Source of the DNA: Antedon mediterranea
Taxonomy: Eukaryota > Echinodermata > Crinoidea > Comatulida > Antedonidae
Length of the DNA stretch: 64,000 bases
Assembly: GCF_964355755.1 (NCBI RefSeq)
Contig: NC_092674.1
Span: 5,711,001-5,775,000, forward strand
Direction of reading: 5' to 3'
Position 1 is the first letter of the stretch, and each line of letters starts with the position of its first letter. Position numbers and translations under genes: made by a program. Under the pieces are notes generated by a model. The model was not told where the DNA came from and searched no databases. It was given only the letters and a program-made list of their open reading frames with translations. Shown here piece by piece: positions 13,636 through 26,627 of this stretch.

Positions 13636-14649
13636 GCCAATGTGTTGGGTATTCCTTGTTCTCATTGATTATTAAAGAAGTCAATTTGGAACACCGATAT
13701 TCTACTTTGCGATATTGATTTTAATTGCATACATGATACTACTTATGTGTTTCTTTTACTGAATGTGATTTGAATATAAACTCTTTCTAAAAACAGGGAA
13801 ATGTTACGACTTCAAAATGTATATACCGGTAGATCCAAGTTATGTAAAGGTAGGTTAAGCTTGGTTCCCACTTAATGCAAGTGAGTTGACCAGTTCAGAT
13901 GATCAATCGCATCGTACTTGTGGCGTGCTTCTTGAGTTGCATCCAACTGAGAAGAATGAATGAAGAATTAAGAATGTTTAAAATCGGATTTGATGCCATT
14001 AAAAATATTGTATAAATTCAATTCAAACAGATTTGTGACTTGGCATAAAAGACAGAAATATTTAAATCAGATATCATTGTGTATGTTTCCTGTGTTTGTA
14101 CTTTGTAGAATATTTTTGCCTAATACTATGAAAAATATTTCTTCCAACTGTAAATAACTAACAACAGGAGTTCTGCTTTGGGACAGTACACTTGTTATTG
14201 TAGACAGTCTTTTATATTGTTTATGAAATTCAATTAGAGAAAATTTTCAAAAGTGTAGGAAAAACATCATTATATTTTCTTAACAAAGTTATTTAAGCAT
14301 TAAATTGTACCTAAGGCAATTTATGGCCTAGAAAGTCGGTAGAAATCAATCCTCGGAATCCTTTTAAGTCTTATTGAAATTATACGCTGTATAATTCTCA
14401 AATGAATTTTAATCTAAATATTGGTTTTCTGCTTTTGTGGTAAATTATTGGTTAATAAAGTGCTACGATTGAAAGGTGTAAAGAGTTCTTTGTGGTTTAA
14501 GGATTAAGGTAACCAACTGCAATTGTCAAAAGGGATTAATTATGGATTATGAACAGATTATCAATAACAAGGAAATATTTCATGCTTGACCTTTTCAAAC
14601 CATGTCATGATTATGGATGTTCCACCATGTAGGTTGTCAGAGAGAGGGT

Positions 14650-14731
14650 ACCTCAATGTTGGCAGTGCTTTGGGTAGGTGGTTGAAATGCTCGATTACCA
14701 AACCCTGCAGGATACTAGGTTCAAACCCTTA
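14650..14731 (+). mobile_element. tRNA-derived SINE head fragment
   Basis: An A-box-like segment (TGGGTAGGTGG near 14668) and a perfect B box (GGTTCAAACCC, 14718-14728) lie at tRNA-like spacing. The sequence runs straight into a fragment of MITE family A at 14733, with no recognisable SINE body or tail, so the element is truncated at the junction. Confidence 0.5.
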
Positions 14732-14732
14732 G

Positions 14733-14822
14733 ATGTGCCCATTATGGAGATGATGACATCATATCACTACAATATTTGAGTATATCACTACTATATATGG
14801 GCACACTTTTTTTTGTCATGGG
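14733..14822 (-). mobile_element. MITE family A fragment (inverted)
   Basis: This carries the internal words of the family in reverse orientation: GATGTGCCC, then ATGATGACATCATATCACTA, then ATATCACTA and GGGCACAC. Both terminal repeats are missing. It abuts the tRNA-like head immediately to its left. Confidence 0.65.
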
Positions 14823-15492
14823 CTTCCAATCTTCTAAAAAGTGAAACAAGAAAATATAGTAGAAGTATGCAATTTAGGGGGTTTTTTTAGAAAAAAAAAA
14901 TTGTATTATAACTACAGATTGATGATATTAAATGTGTTTCATTTTATTCACCTTTGATGTCTGATTTAATTTCTGATGTAATATAAGATAAGATAATTTA
15001 GCATCATCGACTTATACAATTAAGAACTTAATATGAAGTCATTAACCTAATAATCGTTTATTTAATCTCAACGAGGTCAGTTTTATAAAGATGGCTTACT
15101 GTATGTGTGAAACTATACTGTATACGTTTTTAAGATATTCCTAAAATAATAACAGATTTGCTTTTATTCCTGTTTTTTTGTAAGTACGATTCGTGCAAAT
15201 GTGAAAAATTTCATTAAAAAAGAAGGTGTTAACTAACATAGTATAAAACCTGTTTTGAAATAATATAAGTAAGAGTACTACATCATTCATTATTCACACT
15301 GTTGTGAAAGTTGAAAGAAAATGTTAGTAAGTTCCGCGCTTTGAAAGGTCCCAGTTGCATCATCAGTAGGCCATTAGTATGGCTGTCTCATCACATGAAA
15401 ATGCGTGCCATAATGCTGTGATCAAGTGACTCAACTGCAGCATTTAATGTGTGTTCACTGCCCGAAACCAATCTAGATTGCAGGTTTCACTT

Positions 15493-15636
15493 AAGCTCTG
15501 TCTACACTATCAAACTGGTTTGACAAAAGAAGTGTGATGTGCCCAAATATGGTACTGGTAGTGATATATACCAAAATATGGTAGTGATATGACATCATGT
15601 CAATATATGGGCACATCACATTTTAGACAGAGCTTT
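15493..15636 (+). mobile_element. MITE family A copy 1
   Basis: A nearly complete element: left terminal repeat AAGCTCTGTCTACACTATC, internal GTGTGATGTGCCCAAATATG, GGTAGTGATATGACATCATG and GGGCACATCACATTTT, ending in AGACAGAGCTTT with part of the right terminal repeat deleted. It is flanked by TA, like other copies. Confidence 0.85.
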
Positions 15637-15702
15637 ATTTAGCTATTAATGTGAATAAACCATTGTGTATACACCAGACTTTAAAGAGTAACCATGATGT
15701 CA

Positions 15703-16057
15703 TATTTTATTTATTCGACTTCTCACTAACTAACTTAGTGAAGGATCTGGACCAACAGGTGGTAAACACCTCTAAAACGGTCCAGTCCCAATTTGCACAG
15801 TGGCTGTGTGTGACAGTGGCTGTGTTTGTGTGGACTAGTACACCGGGGTAACCCTCTACTCGTCTCGAAAGATGTACTAGGTTCTTTAAAGTGCGCATGA
15901 GCTATGTGTACACTGGACCTACGGTTTATAGTCCTTATCCGAGAAGATTCGTTCTACCACCAGAACCATGGTGCGAGTGAGCCTCGAACCCTTGCAGATG
16001 TTATGGCTACGTAATTACGGTTCCACTGTCTTAACCGCTCGGCCACTCACTCGCTCG
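15703..16057 (-). mobile_element. tRNA-derived SINE with complete tRNA-like head
   Basis: Read on the minus strand, 16054 down to 15969 forms an 86-nt tRNA-like head. The 7-bp acceptor stem is perfect (GCGAGTG with CACTCGC), followed by A and CCA. The A box TGGCCGAGCGG is typical of Ser/Leu-type tRNAs, and the B box is GGTTCGAGGCT. The anticodon arm is degraded, so this is not a functional tRNA gene. A body of about 260 bp follows and ends in an AATAAATAAAATA tail near 15703. Sequence on both flanks (ATGATGTCATAT to the left, TATCACAACC to the right) matches one MITE family A element in reverse, so the SINE probably landed inside a MITE. Confidence 0.75.
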
Positions 16058-16058
16058 C

Positions 16059-16149
16059 TATATCACAACCATATTTGGGCATATCACTACCAAATTTGGG
16101 CACATCAGACTATTTTTGTCAAACTAGTTTGATAGTGTCGACAGAGCTT
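16059..16149 (-). mobile_element. MITE family A copy 2, half element
   Basis: In reverse orientation this is the left half of the family: the internal words CATATTTGGGCATATCACTA and TTTGGGCACATCAGAC, then the terminal repeat CAAACTAGTTTGATAGTGTC and GACAGAGCTT. The other half is separated from it by the SINE at 15703-16057. Confidence 0.75.
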
Positions 16150-19100
16150 CCATTATTAGGCTTTGTTTAAAAATGTAATGGATTATTAATATAGCAGTGG
16201 TCATCTTTTTACATTTAATATTCCAAGGTGGTTCCAAGATTTTCTAATCGTTACCATTTAGTTAAATTAAAGTTTATCTCTTTCTGTTAAATTTAAATAA
16301 ATATTTGTTTGATGGCAGCAGTTTTTAATCATTTTTTAATTGTATAATTGATGTCGATTAATGGTACTAATACTTTTGCGACGTTTTGAGTGGAGTCGTC
16401 ATTAATACCGTCCTTCTTCACCGATACGTGGCGACAGATTTGATATATTATTCATTCGTTAATGACAGAATGATTTAATGAAGTCTTTTAACTTTCCATT
16501 TCCAAGTTTTTCTCTCTTATAAATCACAGGTTGTACTATATGAAGGGTATATAAAAGTAGTTAGTTGGTTTTTAGTTCTGTTTGGATATCAATGTTGCGG
16601 CCACCAGTTCTATATATATATATGTATATATGACCTTATACTTGCTGAATTGGTTTTTTCTTCTGAATATACTGTAGCTAGAAAAAAAGTTTTGAATTGT
16701 GAGTGAATAATTTTTTGTACTAAATATATTTTGATTTTTTATTGTTAATTTTTGTGTAGTCTAGTTCTATAGAGAAGGGTGTAAAGTTTCATAGTGAAGA
16801 ACGTGGAATTGGGATACTTTTGCAACCCTCATGCAAATATATTGTTTTTCCTCCTCATTTTTCAAATGCACAATAGTTTGAATAGTATTAGAATTAATTA
16901 TGTGACAAGGTGCTTGTTTTCTTGACCATCTAGTCCATATAGCAGTACTGCTCTAGTAGTATAACTATTAGCATACTTAATACATAGATCATTACTTTTT
17001 CATGGTTGATTTAGTAAAACAGCTTTTCTCATGGTTTTAATGTACTAAATATACACATAATAGCATGTTAACCCTTGGGATTTGCTAGGCTTCATTTTAA
17101 AGTCTTAACGTGCTCTAAAAACTTGTTTACGAACTTGAAACAGACCAACTGGCATATTTATAATAACCTAAGGGGGCGCCATTGTAATAGTTGAAATCAT
17201 GCGTAAAATTAGGCTGCGGTAAAAATTGCTCTGAAGTGGTAAGATAGTATACTAGATAAGGAAACTATTTTTGCATCCTCTTGTTTAAAAACAAACCTCT
17301 TTTTGTTTATCGTTGAGGTTTATTTTATTAGGCGGTCTGTTATTTCTTCATGGGTTAGGCCTACCAGATGGTGGTGCCTTATTAGAAAAAATCTCTTCTT
17401 CTGCTTTCATTCATAATCATTTGTGACTTACTGTTTGGAAGAATCTTTGGAAGATTTTAGAATCTTTAAATTTTATTTTTGTAAATTTATTTCTTTATGT
17501 ATAAAAACATAATGGATATTAAAGATTGAATATTTTAAAAATTCAGGAAGCATGGATAAATACATGTAACAATATATAACAAGTAATTTATTTGTTTTGT
17601 AAATTATAGATGTCTTTTAAATTTAACAAAAAAGTTGGAATTTAATTTTTAAAGTCAATAGTTTTAAATAGAGACTAGCACAACATGATTTTTTATTTGA
17701 TTGTGCTGCCAGGAGTGTGGCATTTCAAATCAAGGAAGTCAACGAAATCTATTTTATTTGAATTAAACTGTTATCGACGTCTGTGACCATACGATAAATT
17801 ACAAGTAACATATTAAACTGCCTGTTATTATTTGAGTGACTTTGAAATTGTGGAGACATACAGCCGACTGGATGATATAAATTACTCATGTATACTTGAT
17901 TGCAAAGATTGAAATATATATTTTTGATATTGTTTATCAGTATTAATTCTCAAAATTTATAAAAAAAATAAAAACTTTAAATTTAAGGAAATAATTATTA
18001 TTTATGATGAATTGAATTAAATCATATTTGTTTATTGCCATGCTAACTTTGATGGCTAGCAGTCTTTGCCAATTGTACCACTGGACTAGTTAGCTATAGA
18101 TTGTTGATGCTGGAAACTGCTGCCAGTTTTCACTAGCCCAAAGAAATATAAATTAGCTAGTTACTAGACATTTTGTGCACTGGGTGTGTTTAGTAGGTGG
18201 TTTTTGTACAGAATATTATTTCAATGCATGTTCTAATTTTTCAAAAAAACATTCCTAATAGAAGAATAGAACATCAATCATTATTGATTTGACTCCTTTA
18301 ATGTATGAATAATCTTAAGCGCTTATCCGAAAATAGAAATAAATAATTATTGAATTGCAGTCCTAACTCTTTACCTGAACCCCGACTTTACAATGTCTAC
18401 TTACAAATTTGAGCTCAAATCATTTTAAACTTTAATACAATTGTACAAGACAAACATGTTGAACACAATATTTGCTTCTTGAGTTGGTTCATACATTCTC
18501 ACTTCAGTGATTTTATTTCCTTTTTGAATTAAGTAAAATTCTCAAACGTTTTACACTCCAGCTTTTAACATGGTAATGTTTCCTAGAGGTGTAATTTGTC
18601 ACAGGAGATGGGCCAGAGGGGGTACAGGAAATAATGATGACATGGTGCCCCCACTAGCTTGTCCCCTTTAGCCGTGTTCTTTTAAAATGCGTCAATTCCT
18701 AATGAACTAGGAAATTAATGTTTTAATATCGATATGGTCGGCCTACTGTGCAAGGTTAATGTGTAAATTTAGTCACTTCTGGTGTTGTTATACCTGTGTA
18801 TGGTTATTTCTACAAGGATTTCATAAATTAAATCCGATAGTTAATAAAAAGCAAAATGCAATGAGACTACAGTACTAATGATAAAGCCAGATGAACCAAA
18901 ACTGCATGACTTTGCTAACATACAAATAAAATTTCTACCAATCATGATCATTATGTCATCCTTTGGTGAATGGAACCTCTTTCAAGAATGTTTCTATTGT
19001 ATTTATATGTATTATTTATTGATATCTTCTTCTCTACCTTCCTTTTTTGTCTTCCTCGTCTTCTTCCTGTTCTGTGGCCCACCTGTTGTTATTCTTGTGA

Positions 19101-22100
19101 TGTACGTGAAGTTGATTATAGTACCTGTGATGTGATAGAGGCGGAGATGGGCTTTATTCAAAGTCTTCCACTCATCTTAACCCTTTGATACTCGTTGCTG
19201 GTCTTTAATTTGAAGGATCTGCAGAGGGCTGGAAAGGCAATAACTAGGTCTAAACTATACATTACTTCCTTAAAATCAGTAAAAGAACATGAAGTGAACT
19301 TTGGTTTATATTATAATGAAAAAGAGACTTATTGTGTTTTCATTAAAATAAAACCTTTTGAATTGTATGTAGTCTCATTATTGTAGCATACAGTACAAAC
19401 AATTGATGCAATACCCTTTTACAAGTGCACTCAACTTGATTGTTGAAACTAACGAAAAATGTCGTAATTTAGTAACCTTGAATTATTCTTTTGTATTTGT
19501 AAAGTTAAATAGTTTTTATTATATCTTATACAATATATAGCAATTAAGTTGAATTCAGTAGAAACATAACTTTTTTTGGTTTTACGAAATCTTTTTATCA
19601 CAGGGATCATTCGGTCTATTTATCTGTTATACTTTAAAGAATTGCAATTCCATTTATTAGAATAACTAAATGCCTTGAAGATTATTTCTTCTATTTTCTA
19701 AACAATAATTTATTGTAAAAATACTATAATAGAGAATAGAAAGTGCACCTTTGACAAAGACTAAAGTGAATTTTCCAAATGACTGGCTCTATTCTCCTAA
19801 AGGTTGGTATGGCTCCATGCCTGTATAAAGAGATACCCTGGGGCAAATCTAGCTAGCCTAACTTTACAGAAGGCTGAAGAAATTTGCAATAGAGTCATTC
19901 TGTGTTATGGTTAGAGTAGAGACAGTTGTGGAAAAGGTACCTGAAGGCCTAAGCTACTAATCCCTTAAAGTACACAAACTTTCAGATGCTTTCAATCGCT
20001 AAGCTGTGTGTACACAACACATTTCTTTTGTGGAAAGGAAGTTTGATCAACAGCTTCTTGTGAAACAGTTGCATAGCAGTGCTGCAGTTCAATATTTTCT
20101 TCAGTCATTGTGTTTGTTGAGCTCTCCTGATAAACATTCTGTCTTGCAGTAATTCTACTTTATGGATATATATTTAAAACTGTAGTTTTCGAGTAACAGG
20201 TGTAAGGTACACCATTTGGGCTGTCGTAGAATAAGGTATGCTATTCACTTCTCATAAACAAAGGTTTTAGTTTTATACATATTTGCAGAACCTTCGAAGA
20301 CTTAAGGTTTGATGAAAAAAAATTACTACAGCATGCATATAACAAACTCGTATGTCCTCTATAACATTTCTGTTATAGAGGACATACTGTAGGAGTTTTT
20401 TCTTTTTAAATTATATTGATGTGTTGGTAATTTCATGGAAATAATTTGTCTTTGTGTCTGATCAACACTAGAAAAATTACCTTTTAAAACTTCCATTCTG
20501 CTAGCTGACAAGCAGACCTTTTTAGCTTTTTTTTTGGATATTGCAAGCTCAGTTTATTTTGCTTTGCTTTTGTGTGTTTTAGTTTTTTTTCTCATCAAAC
20601 CTTAAGTGGGCCATGATTTTTTTAAAGGGATAAACTCTGATTCAATAAAAGTATTCAAAGGGATGTCAATTGATTGCTTTATCTGGTTTGTGTATCTAGA
20701 TTAAGATTACAAAGATTTAGTGGTCATCAAATTGTCATTATAGAGTTCTGTTTTTTATATTTATAATCGACAGAAGACCAGTGTATTGTCTGTGTAATTC
20801 TTTAAACTTAATAAAATCACTGTGGTATTAGTAAAAATGCTAACCAGATTACCTGAAGTTACCTGTATTATTTCAAAACTGAAAGTTTTCCAGATATTCT
20901 GTTTTACTGATTGGTGGGTAGACATTAAATACCACAAATTGACAATATTACAAATCATAAAACATTTCAAAGTTGTATATTAACCAATTTCCTCAGGGAT
21001 GTTATGGCACAAATTAGAAAAATAGAGAAGGCTATTGTTTTGTATCAATTTGAAACTCTATTTTTATTATTTTTAATTTCAATGACCAGGATGTTTCATT
21101 TGACCATGAAATGAGGGATGCGGTTTTTTTTATGTAAGTCCAGGGGGCAACAGCTTTGTATTTGATAGAATATATCCCAAGGGAGGATACCAACTATTTG
21201 AATTTTATCTTTTTTTTAATGGTAGTTTAAAATAGGGAGTATTTTCTTTAGAAAATGATACATTCCTTGTTATTAACCCATTTTACTTGGTAGCTTCATG
21301 CTCACTCAAGCATGAAATTGCTAGATACAGGTTTGTGATTTAATGATGTCGATGATATAATACACATCTTCAGGACTTTTTTTAATATCTTGCAGTTTTT
21401 ACCAAATAAGATTTTAAATTGTTTTCTAATTTTGCACACGTATGCAAATTACCCTGTTACTAACTTATTCTCTTTTTTGGCTACTCACTAAATATCAATA
21501 TTGTTAAATAAAAAGATAAATTTCATGCAATTTAATATAATCTTCCAGAGCTAAAAACTATACTTATATTTGATGGGATTAGTTCAAGCTTCCATATCCT
21601 GTCTTAAATAGTTAAATGTTGGCGAAGTAGGTCTCCATTGTGACTTGAACTTTACCAATTCCCACCACATTTGAGTGTTATTTGTCCCATTGAAGATTTT
21701 TTACTGTGAAGAATTTTAATTAAATGTCCTTGGATAATGTCCATGGAGAACACATTGACTTTACTAACCATGTTTGGTTGTCTACAAAACTGTGTCAAAA
21801 TGTGGCAAGGTCAAAGGTTAACAAACAAGTCTTTTTTTCCCCAAATACTAGGAAAGCCATCACAATATTTTTCTTGTTCTCGAATACAAAGAATTTCATT
21901 AAAACACTTAAAACTTGCAAACTTTTTAAGTATAGTAATAAAAAAATAGTAAAGATTGAATTTATTACTCTGAAAAAACTTTTAAAACAAATCTAATTGG
22001 AAAGATATTCTTTACATTATCCTTGTTCATATTTTTACTGAACATGCATAACATTTTGTAGTGTTGTACAACTTTACAATCACATGATATTTGATTAATT

Positions 22101-24539
22101 ATGGGAGGCATTGAATTACCGTTCCTCATGGGTCCCACCATGTTACGATAATACCCTCTCTGAGTTGTAATAGCTGTAATTGTAAGTGTTGAAAATTGTA
22201 GCTCCGAGGCAGGTTACAAAAGGCCTTAAATGTGGACGCCATGAGAATACAAATAAAGATTAAGATGCTCAAAATGGGAATTCCAAAGTAAACATTTGGT
22301 TTTAAGTATGTATATTGACTGTACTGTGTTTTTTATGCAGACTTTAGCAGTTCAAATATGAATTTATGCATCTGAATCCCTTGGTTAAATTTACTGGTTT
22401 TTGTTTGCTTGTTCAACACAACACATTGGAAGTGTAAATGTGGCCTAGAATCAAGGTAAAGTTCCTCCAATCAGTCACAATTGGAACTAGTTGTAAACCA
22501 GATGGTATTATTGTAATAACTGTACATATAATTACATAGCAAATGACACATCTGAACCCAAAATTGTTTTACAATGTTGCCCCAGTTAATCATATATATA
22601 TATATACATAATTCTTCCATTTGCCTAGTAAGACAGATGATTACATAATTTAAATTTTATTAAATAAAGAACGAATATATATTGAAAATTAGAGCAGTGT
22701 ATAAAAAATATAATTTTTGTGGCTTAAACTTAAAATATTTATTTAAATTCTTTTCTTCTTTTTTTTTTTTAATCTTGCAGGCTCTTATTTTCTTTTTAAA
22801 TCATAGTTATTATTTTTTTTGTCTTAGATTGATTTTCTGAAATTTGGACAAATTTAGGTTTAGAATTGAGATAGAAAAATCAAATCACATTTAAATATCA
22901 TATTATTTTTCTCCAGGGTAATTTATAATAAATCGAAGTCTGATGTATAAAATGAGAATCATCGACATTAATAACCGATATAGGAACATTATTAAAAAGC
23001 AAATATACTAGTTTATTCATCATTTCATACTTTCTCTTTTTCTATCAATCATACAAAATTAAATTTCCTTGAATTTACCATAAAGCTGATGTATATTGAT
23101 GTAATTGTAAATTTATACTTTTTCAATTTTTTTATTTTTATTTTTTTTCCAAAATGTCTTTATCTGTTATAGGTATTATATATGCTTTCCAATCATTTTC
23201 AATTTTCAGGTTTTCTTTTTATGGTTGCACATTTCTTTTGTGAGATTTTTGAAACTATACAACGTTTATTACATCCAGTGGCGAGAACCTAAAAAAATTG
23301 TTAAATGAATTTGTAAAACTTAACTGAGTGTCCTATTTTTTGCAACTGTTAGTTTCAATGGATCCTTGATGTTTGTTAGTCACTTATAAATTGTGTTTTT
23401 TGAATCGGAGAATGTTGAGATTGGTGGGTGGAGGGTTGAACTGAAAGCGTAACTGTACAGTGCTACTCTACAACACTGTAATGCTAAATTAACTAAATAT
23501 ATAACTCTATATGGTTTTTAGAATAATTAAGTTACACAAATCAATCAATTCATTCTGTGATTAAACACTATAGTTTATTAATGTGAGCTGTTGCTTGCCA
23601 ATAAATAATAATTAACATTTACATGAGTGTCTACCATGTAGTATGCTTTCTTAAACAGATGTTATAATATATTTCCAAATTAAAATTTACAATAAAGAAA
23701 CATCGGTCTGACTAAGTGGCTTGCGAAAGAAATCAAAAGTGAATTTTTCCTTTGGGGTTTAGTGTTGGTTATCGATTATGTATCGTTAATGTATTCTTCG
23801 TAATGTATTCTTCTGATTTTTTTTGCGAGTGAAATTTACGTAATCATAATTCATAGCGATAAGCAATTTCTACTACAACTACTACTAAATTGATTTCTGC
23901 TTGTTTTCAATTTAGTTTTAACCGCTCCCTAAAGGTATCGGTTGAACCTCGGCATGTACTTTATATTCGTATATGATTCATGAATACACAATTTTCCTGA
24001 TCTCAAGATTTATGTCTTCATGTGTTTATTAAGAAAGAAAAAATATGACAAAATAATGATGATTAATTTCTGGTTATTATCAGTAAAATGGTTGTTTTTG
24101 TTTCTTATTCTCAAGGACATTGTGTCCTCTAGACTGTACTAATAATTATATAATCATGAAAATATTGTCTTTATTAGTAATTTAACTATTCTCATCAATT
24201 CCTAGTTAAAAACCAATTGTTGTTTCATTCAGATTCAAATTAAATGTATTGTTATAAATACACATACAAATTACAATGCAGTTTGAACAATTTTATGAAT
24301 AATAACAAATTATAATACAGATTAAAACAAAAACATTAAACTTTTTCTGTACATATATTTGGACAAAACTTAGGGGGTAGGATTAGCGAATTGCATTAAC
24401 AATTGAGCAAAGTATAGTGTCTATTGTACATAGACATTATGTAGCCATCTTTCACTAGCATTGGATTACTTGGTTGCATACAATTTCAATATGATAACTA
24501 TAATTATTATATTGTGCAGTGTTTTTAAATATATAGTAA
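16150..24539. other. Non-coding AT-rich DNA, little recognised
   Basis: I see short (TA)n patches (16610-16630, 22594-22606), T-rich runs and one strong hairpin (listed separately), but no exon or repeat family I can support. Open frames at 18878-19386 and 21724-21996 show no splice logic and no motifs. Confidence 0.45.
20350..20387. repeat. Perfect 17-bp hairpin
   Basis: Left arm GTATGTCCTCTATAACA (20350-20366), loop TTTC, and an exact complementary right arm (20371-20387). It is too short for a typical animal miRNA precursor and no polymerase III boxes are visible. It may be a foldback relic. Confidence 0.85.
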
Positions 24540-24608
24540 CTCAAAATGTGCAAAGAACCCATCATTTCAGAATGAAAGCCAAGCACCTTAATCACTATAC
24601 CACTATTT
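24540..24608 (-). mobile_element. tRNA-like SINE fragment
   Basis: On the minus strand, TAGTGGTATAGTGATTAAGG resembles a tRNA D-arm/A-box region. About 30 nt further on, GATGGGTTCTTTGC is a degenerate B box. No body or target duplication was found, so it is a decayed head only. Confidence 0.35.
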
Positions 24609-24917
24609 GTTATTATTCAATGCATTGTTTTCCCTATTTACTAAGAGTAAACATCAATTATTTACAGCACTAAAAATTAATTTAAAATTGATTTGTTTGT
24701 CATGATTCTAGCGTCGGCAATCAATAATTAAAAGGATTAGGTAATGAAGCAGTAAAATTCAAACTGTTCTCTTGTTTCTCAAATACAAGAAAGTGATATA
24801 ATATCTCTGTGGGGTTGGTGCCGATACCAGCAAATCACACATTTTATTTCTCGTCAATGCGGTACCTTTATGTTCTAGTGTTAAATTAATCAAATATTTA
24901 TTCTATATATGGATTAT

Positions 24918-26258
24918 CAGGGCATCACGTATGCAAAACCCAGGAGAGCAACAAATCGCTCTCCTCAAATCACCGAGGAGAGCAATTCGCTCTCCTTGCA
25001 AAAATTTTAAATCGCTCTCCTCAAATATTTATGTTGAAGTAGAAGGATGGTCGCCCTTATTAAAAATGGCTGGCCCTTATTAATTTTTTGTACACATTTT
25101 TTTGCCCGACAGGGGATAACACCCCCCCCCCCCCCCCCCCCGCCGGGCACAACAAATGTATACTGTACCTCTCCCCTAAAATCCCCCACACCCACCTTTA
25201 CACACAATATTTTCCGTGGGGATCGTATTCTACAGTACAAAAAACTCAAGCCAATTTTTTTTTTATGGCCTGCCTGGGTAGATTGGGTTTCAGGAGCCTG
25301 GAGAATCCTGTCCTGGCCAACTATATGCCTTTATCTTTATTAGCCTAGCTTTTCTAGCCTAGCTTGTTGGCCTAGAAATCAGACAGAAAACCTGAAAAGT
25401 ATTTACCTGCAATTCATAAATTATACAATTCTAACATGCAACGGCCATTAAAATATTGATAATAAGTTACAAAGTGTCATTTTAAAATAATTAAGAAAGA
25501 TATTTGATCGTGTTTACATGTGTCACACATGGGCGCACGCACAATAGGGGAGGGCTGAGAGAGAACTTCTAGAAGATGCTGACGTCACACATCAGCACGT
25601 GTTTTGAGGAGGATTTGAGTGACCAAAATTGGTTAGAACTTTCGAAGAAATAATCCATCTTCAAAATGACATAATTAAAGCAACCAGCAGCTAAGCTTTT
25701 TTAAATAATAAACATTATATTTAGGCCTCCTATATTAATGTTTCCTTTTAAAATTAAATATATTTTATTAACTCGTTCCATAAAAACATAAAGGGAAAAA
25801 TTATTGGTTGGGACATGATCTTCCTGTAAAGGAGGTGTTTCTATGACACCGTACTGGTTGCACTATGAGGCGATGAAGTAAACTCGCCCTTGAATGCGCG
25901 CAGGCAGGGGAATCCCCTTTGTTGGTACCTCGCACTACTGTGTGAGATGGAGCGCGATGAATTGCTCTCCTTTTCGAAGGTTGTTGATTGCGATCGAGCT
26001 CGTGATCCTTAAAAACGAGGGACTGCCATTAGGCTTGTAGCTTTATAACTTAGCTTATATATTATTAGCCTAGGCCTAGATTGGTTTTAACTTTTAAAAA
26101 TCCACGTGTTTTTAGGCCTCTTGACAGAAAAATCAACACTGTCAAAAGCTAGGCTCTATTTTGAAAATTAAGGAGCGCGATAAATTGCTCTCCTCAAAGC
26201 CTGTTGAGGAGCGCGGAGGAGCGCGGTCGCGCAGGCGCTCCTTATAAATGATGCCCTG
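24918..26258. mobile_element. 1.34-kb non-autonomous DNA transposon, hAT-like
   Basis: Terminal inverted repeat CAGGGCATCA begins at 24918 and its complement ends at 26258. The element is flanked by an exact 6-bp direct repeat GATTAT (24912-24917 and 26259-26264). Subterminal regions are packed with hairpin-forming GGAGAGC/GCTCTCC words: at the left 24951-25022, at the right 25949-25972 and 26168-26243. The interior carries a run of 20 C (25122-25141) and no transposase; the open frames across the C run are artefacts of it. CAGGG ends are common in hAT transposons, but canonical hAT duplications are 8 bp, so the superfamily is tentative. The internal GC-rich ends stand out from the surrounding DNA. 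Confidence 0.8.
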
Positions 26259-26379
26259 GATTATATTAGTTTAATGTGTTTAGTATCGGTATAATGTGTA
26301 AAAACCTTACGATTGTGAAATCACAGAAACGAAATTGTACTGTATTTGAATTTTAAAAGGAAAAGATGATAGTTTAACC

Positions 26380-26475
26380 ACTATTTAGGGACACCTTCAG
26401 GATCCAACAAAATGTCCCCTTAATAGGGTGTCACATACATTGCACCTCATTCATTTTAACAAAAAGTTTCCTCTT
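26380..26475. mobile_element. MITE family B fragment
   Basis: TTTAGGGACACC at the left and AATGTCCCCTTAATAGGG in the middle match the core of the family seen at 10977-11116 and 57483-57688. It runs up to MITE A copy 3 on its right. Its boundaries are uncertain. Confidence 0.45.
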
Positions 26476-26478
26476 AAC

Positions 26479-26627
26479 CTCTGTCTACACTATCAAACTA
26501 GTTTGTGTGATGTGCCCAAATATGGTAGTGATTTGCTTAATAATAGTGATATGACATCATTATGTCTATATATGGGCACATCACATTTTTGTGATCACAT
26601 ATAGTTTGATAGTGTAGACAAAGCTTT
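26479..26627 (+). mobile_element. MITE family A copy 3
   Basis: The left terminal repeat (CTCTGTCTACACTATC), the internal TGTGATGTGCCCAAATATGG and TATGGGCACATCACATTTTT, and the right terminal repeat ATAGTTTGATAGTGTAGACA ending AAGCTTT are all present. The right end is followed by A, giving the TA flank seen at other copies. Confidence 0.85.

Noticed and set aside
15969-16054. Functional tRNA gene on the minus strand
   Set aside because: The acceptor stem and boxes are good, but the anticodon arm does not fold, CCA is encoded in the DNA, and a SINE body follows without a T-run terminator.
25007-25348. Overlapping open frames with poly-Pro or poly-Gly
   Set aside because: These are translation of the 20-base C run inside the transposon at 24918-26258.
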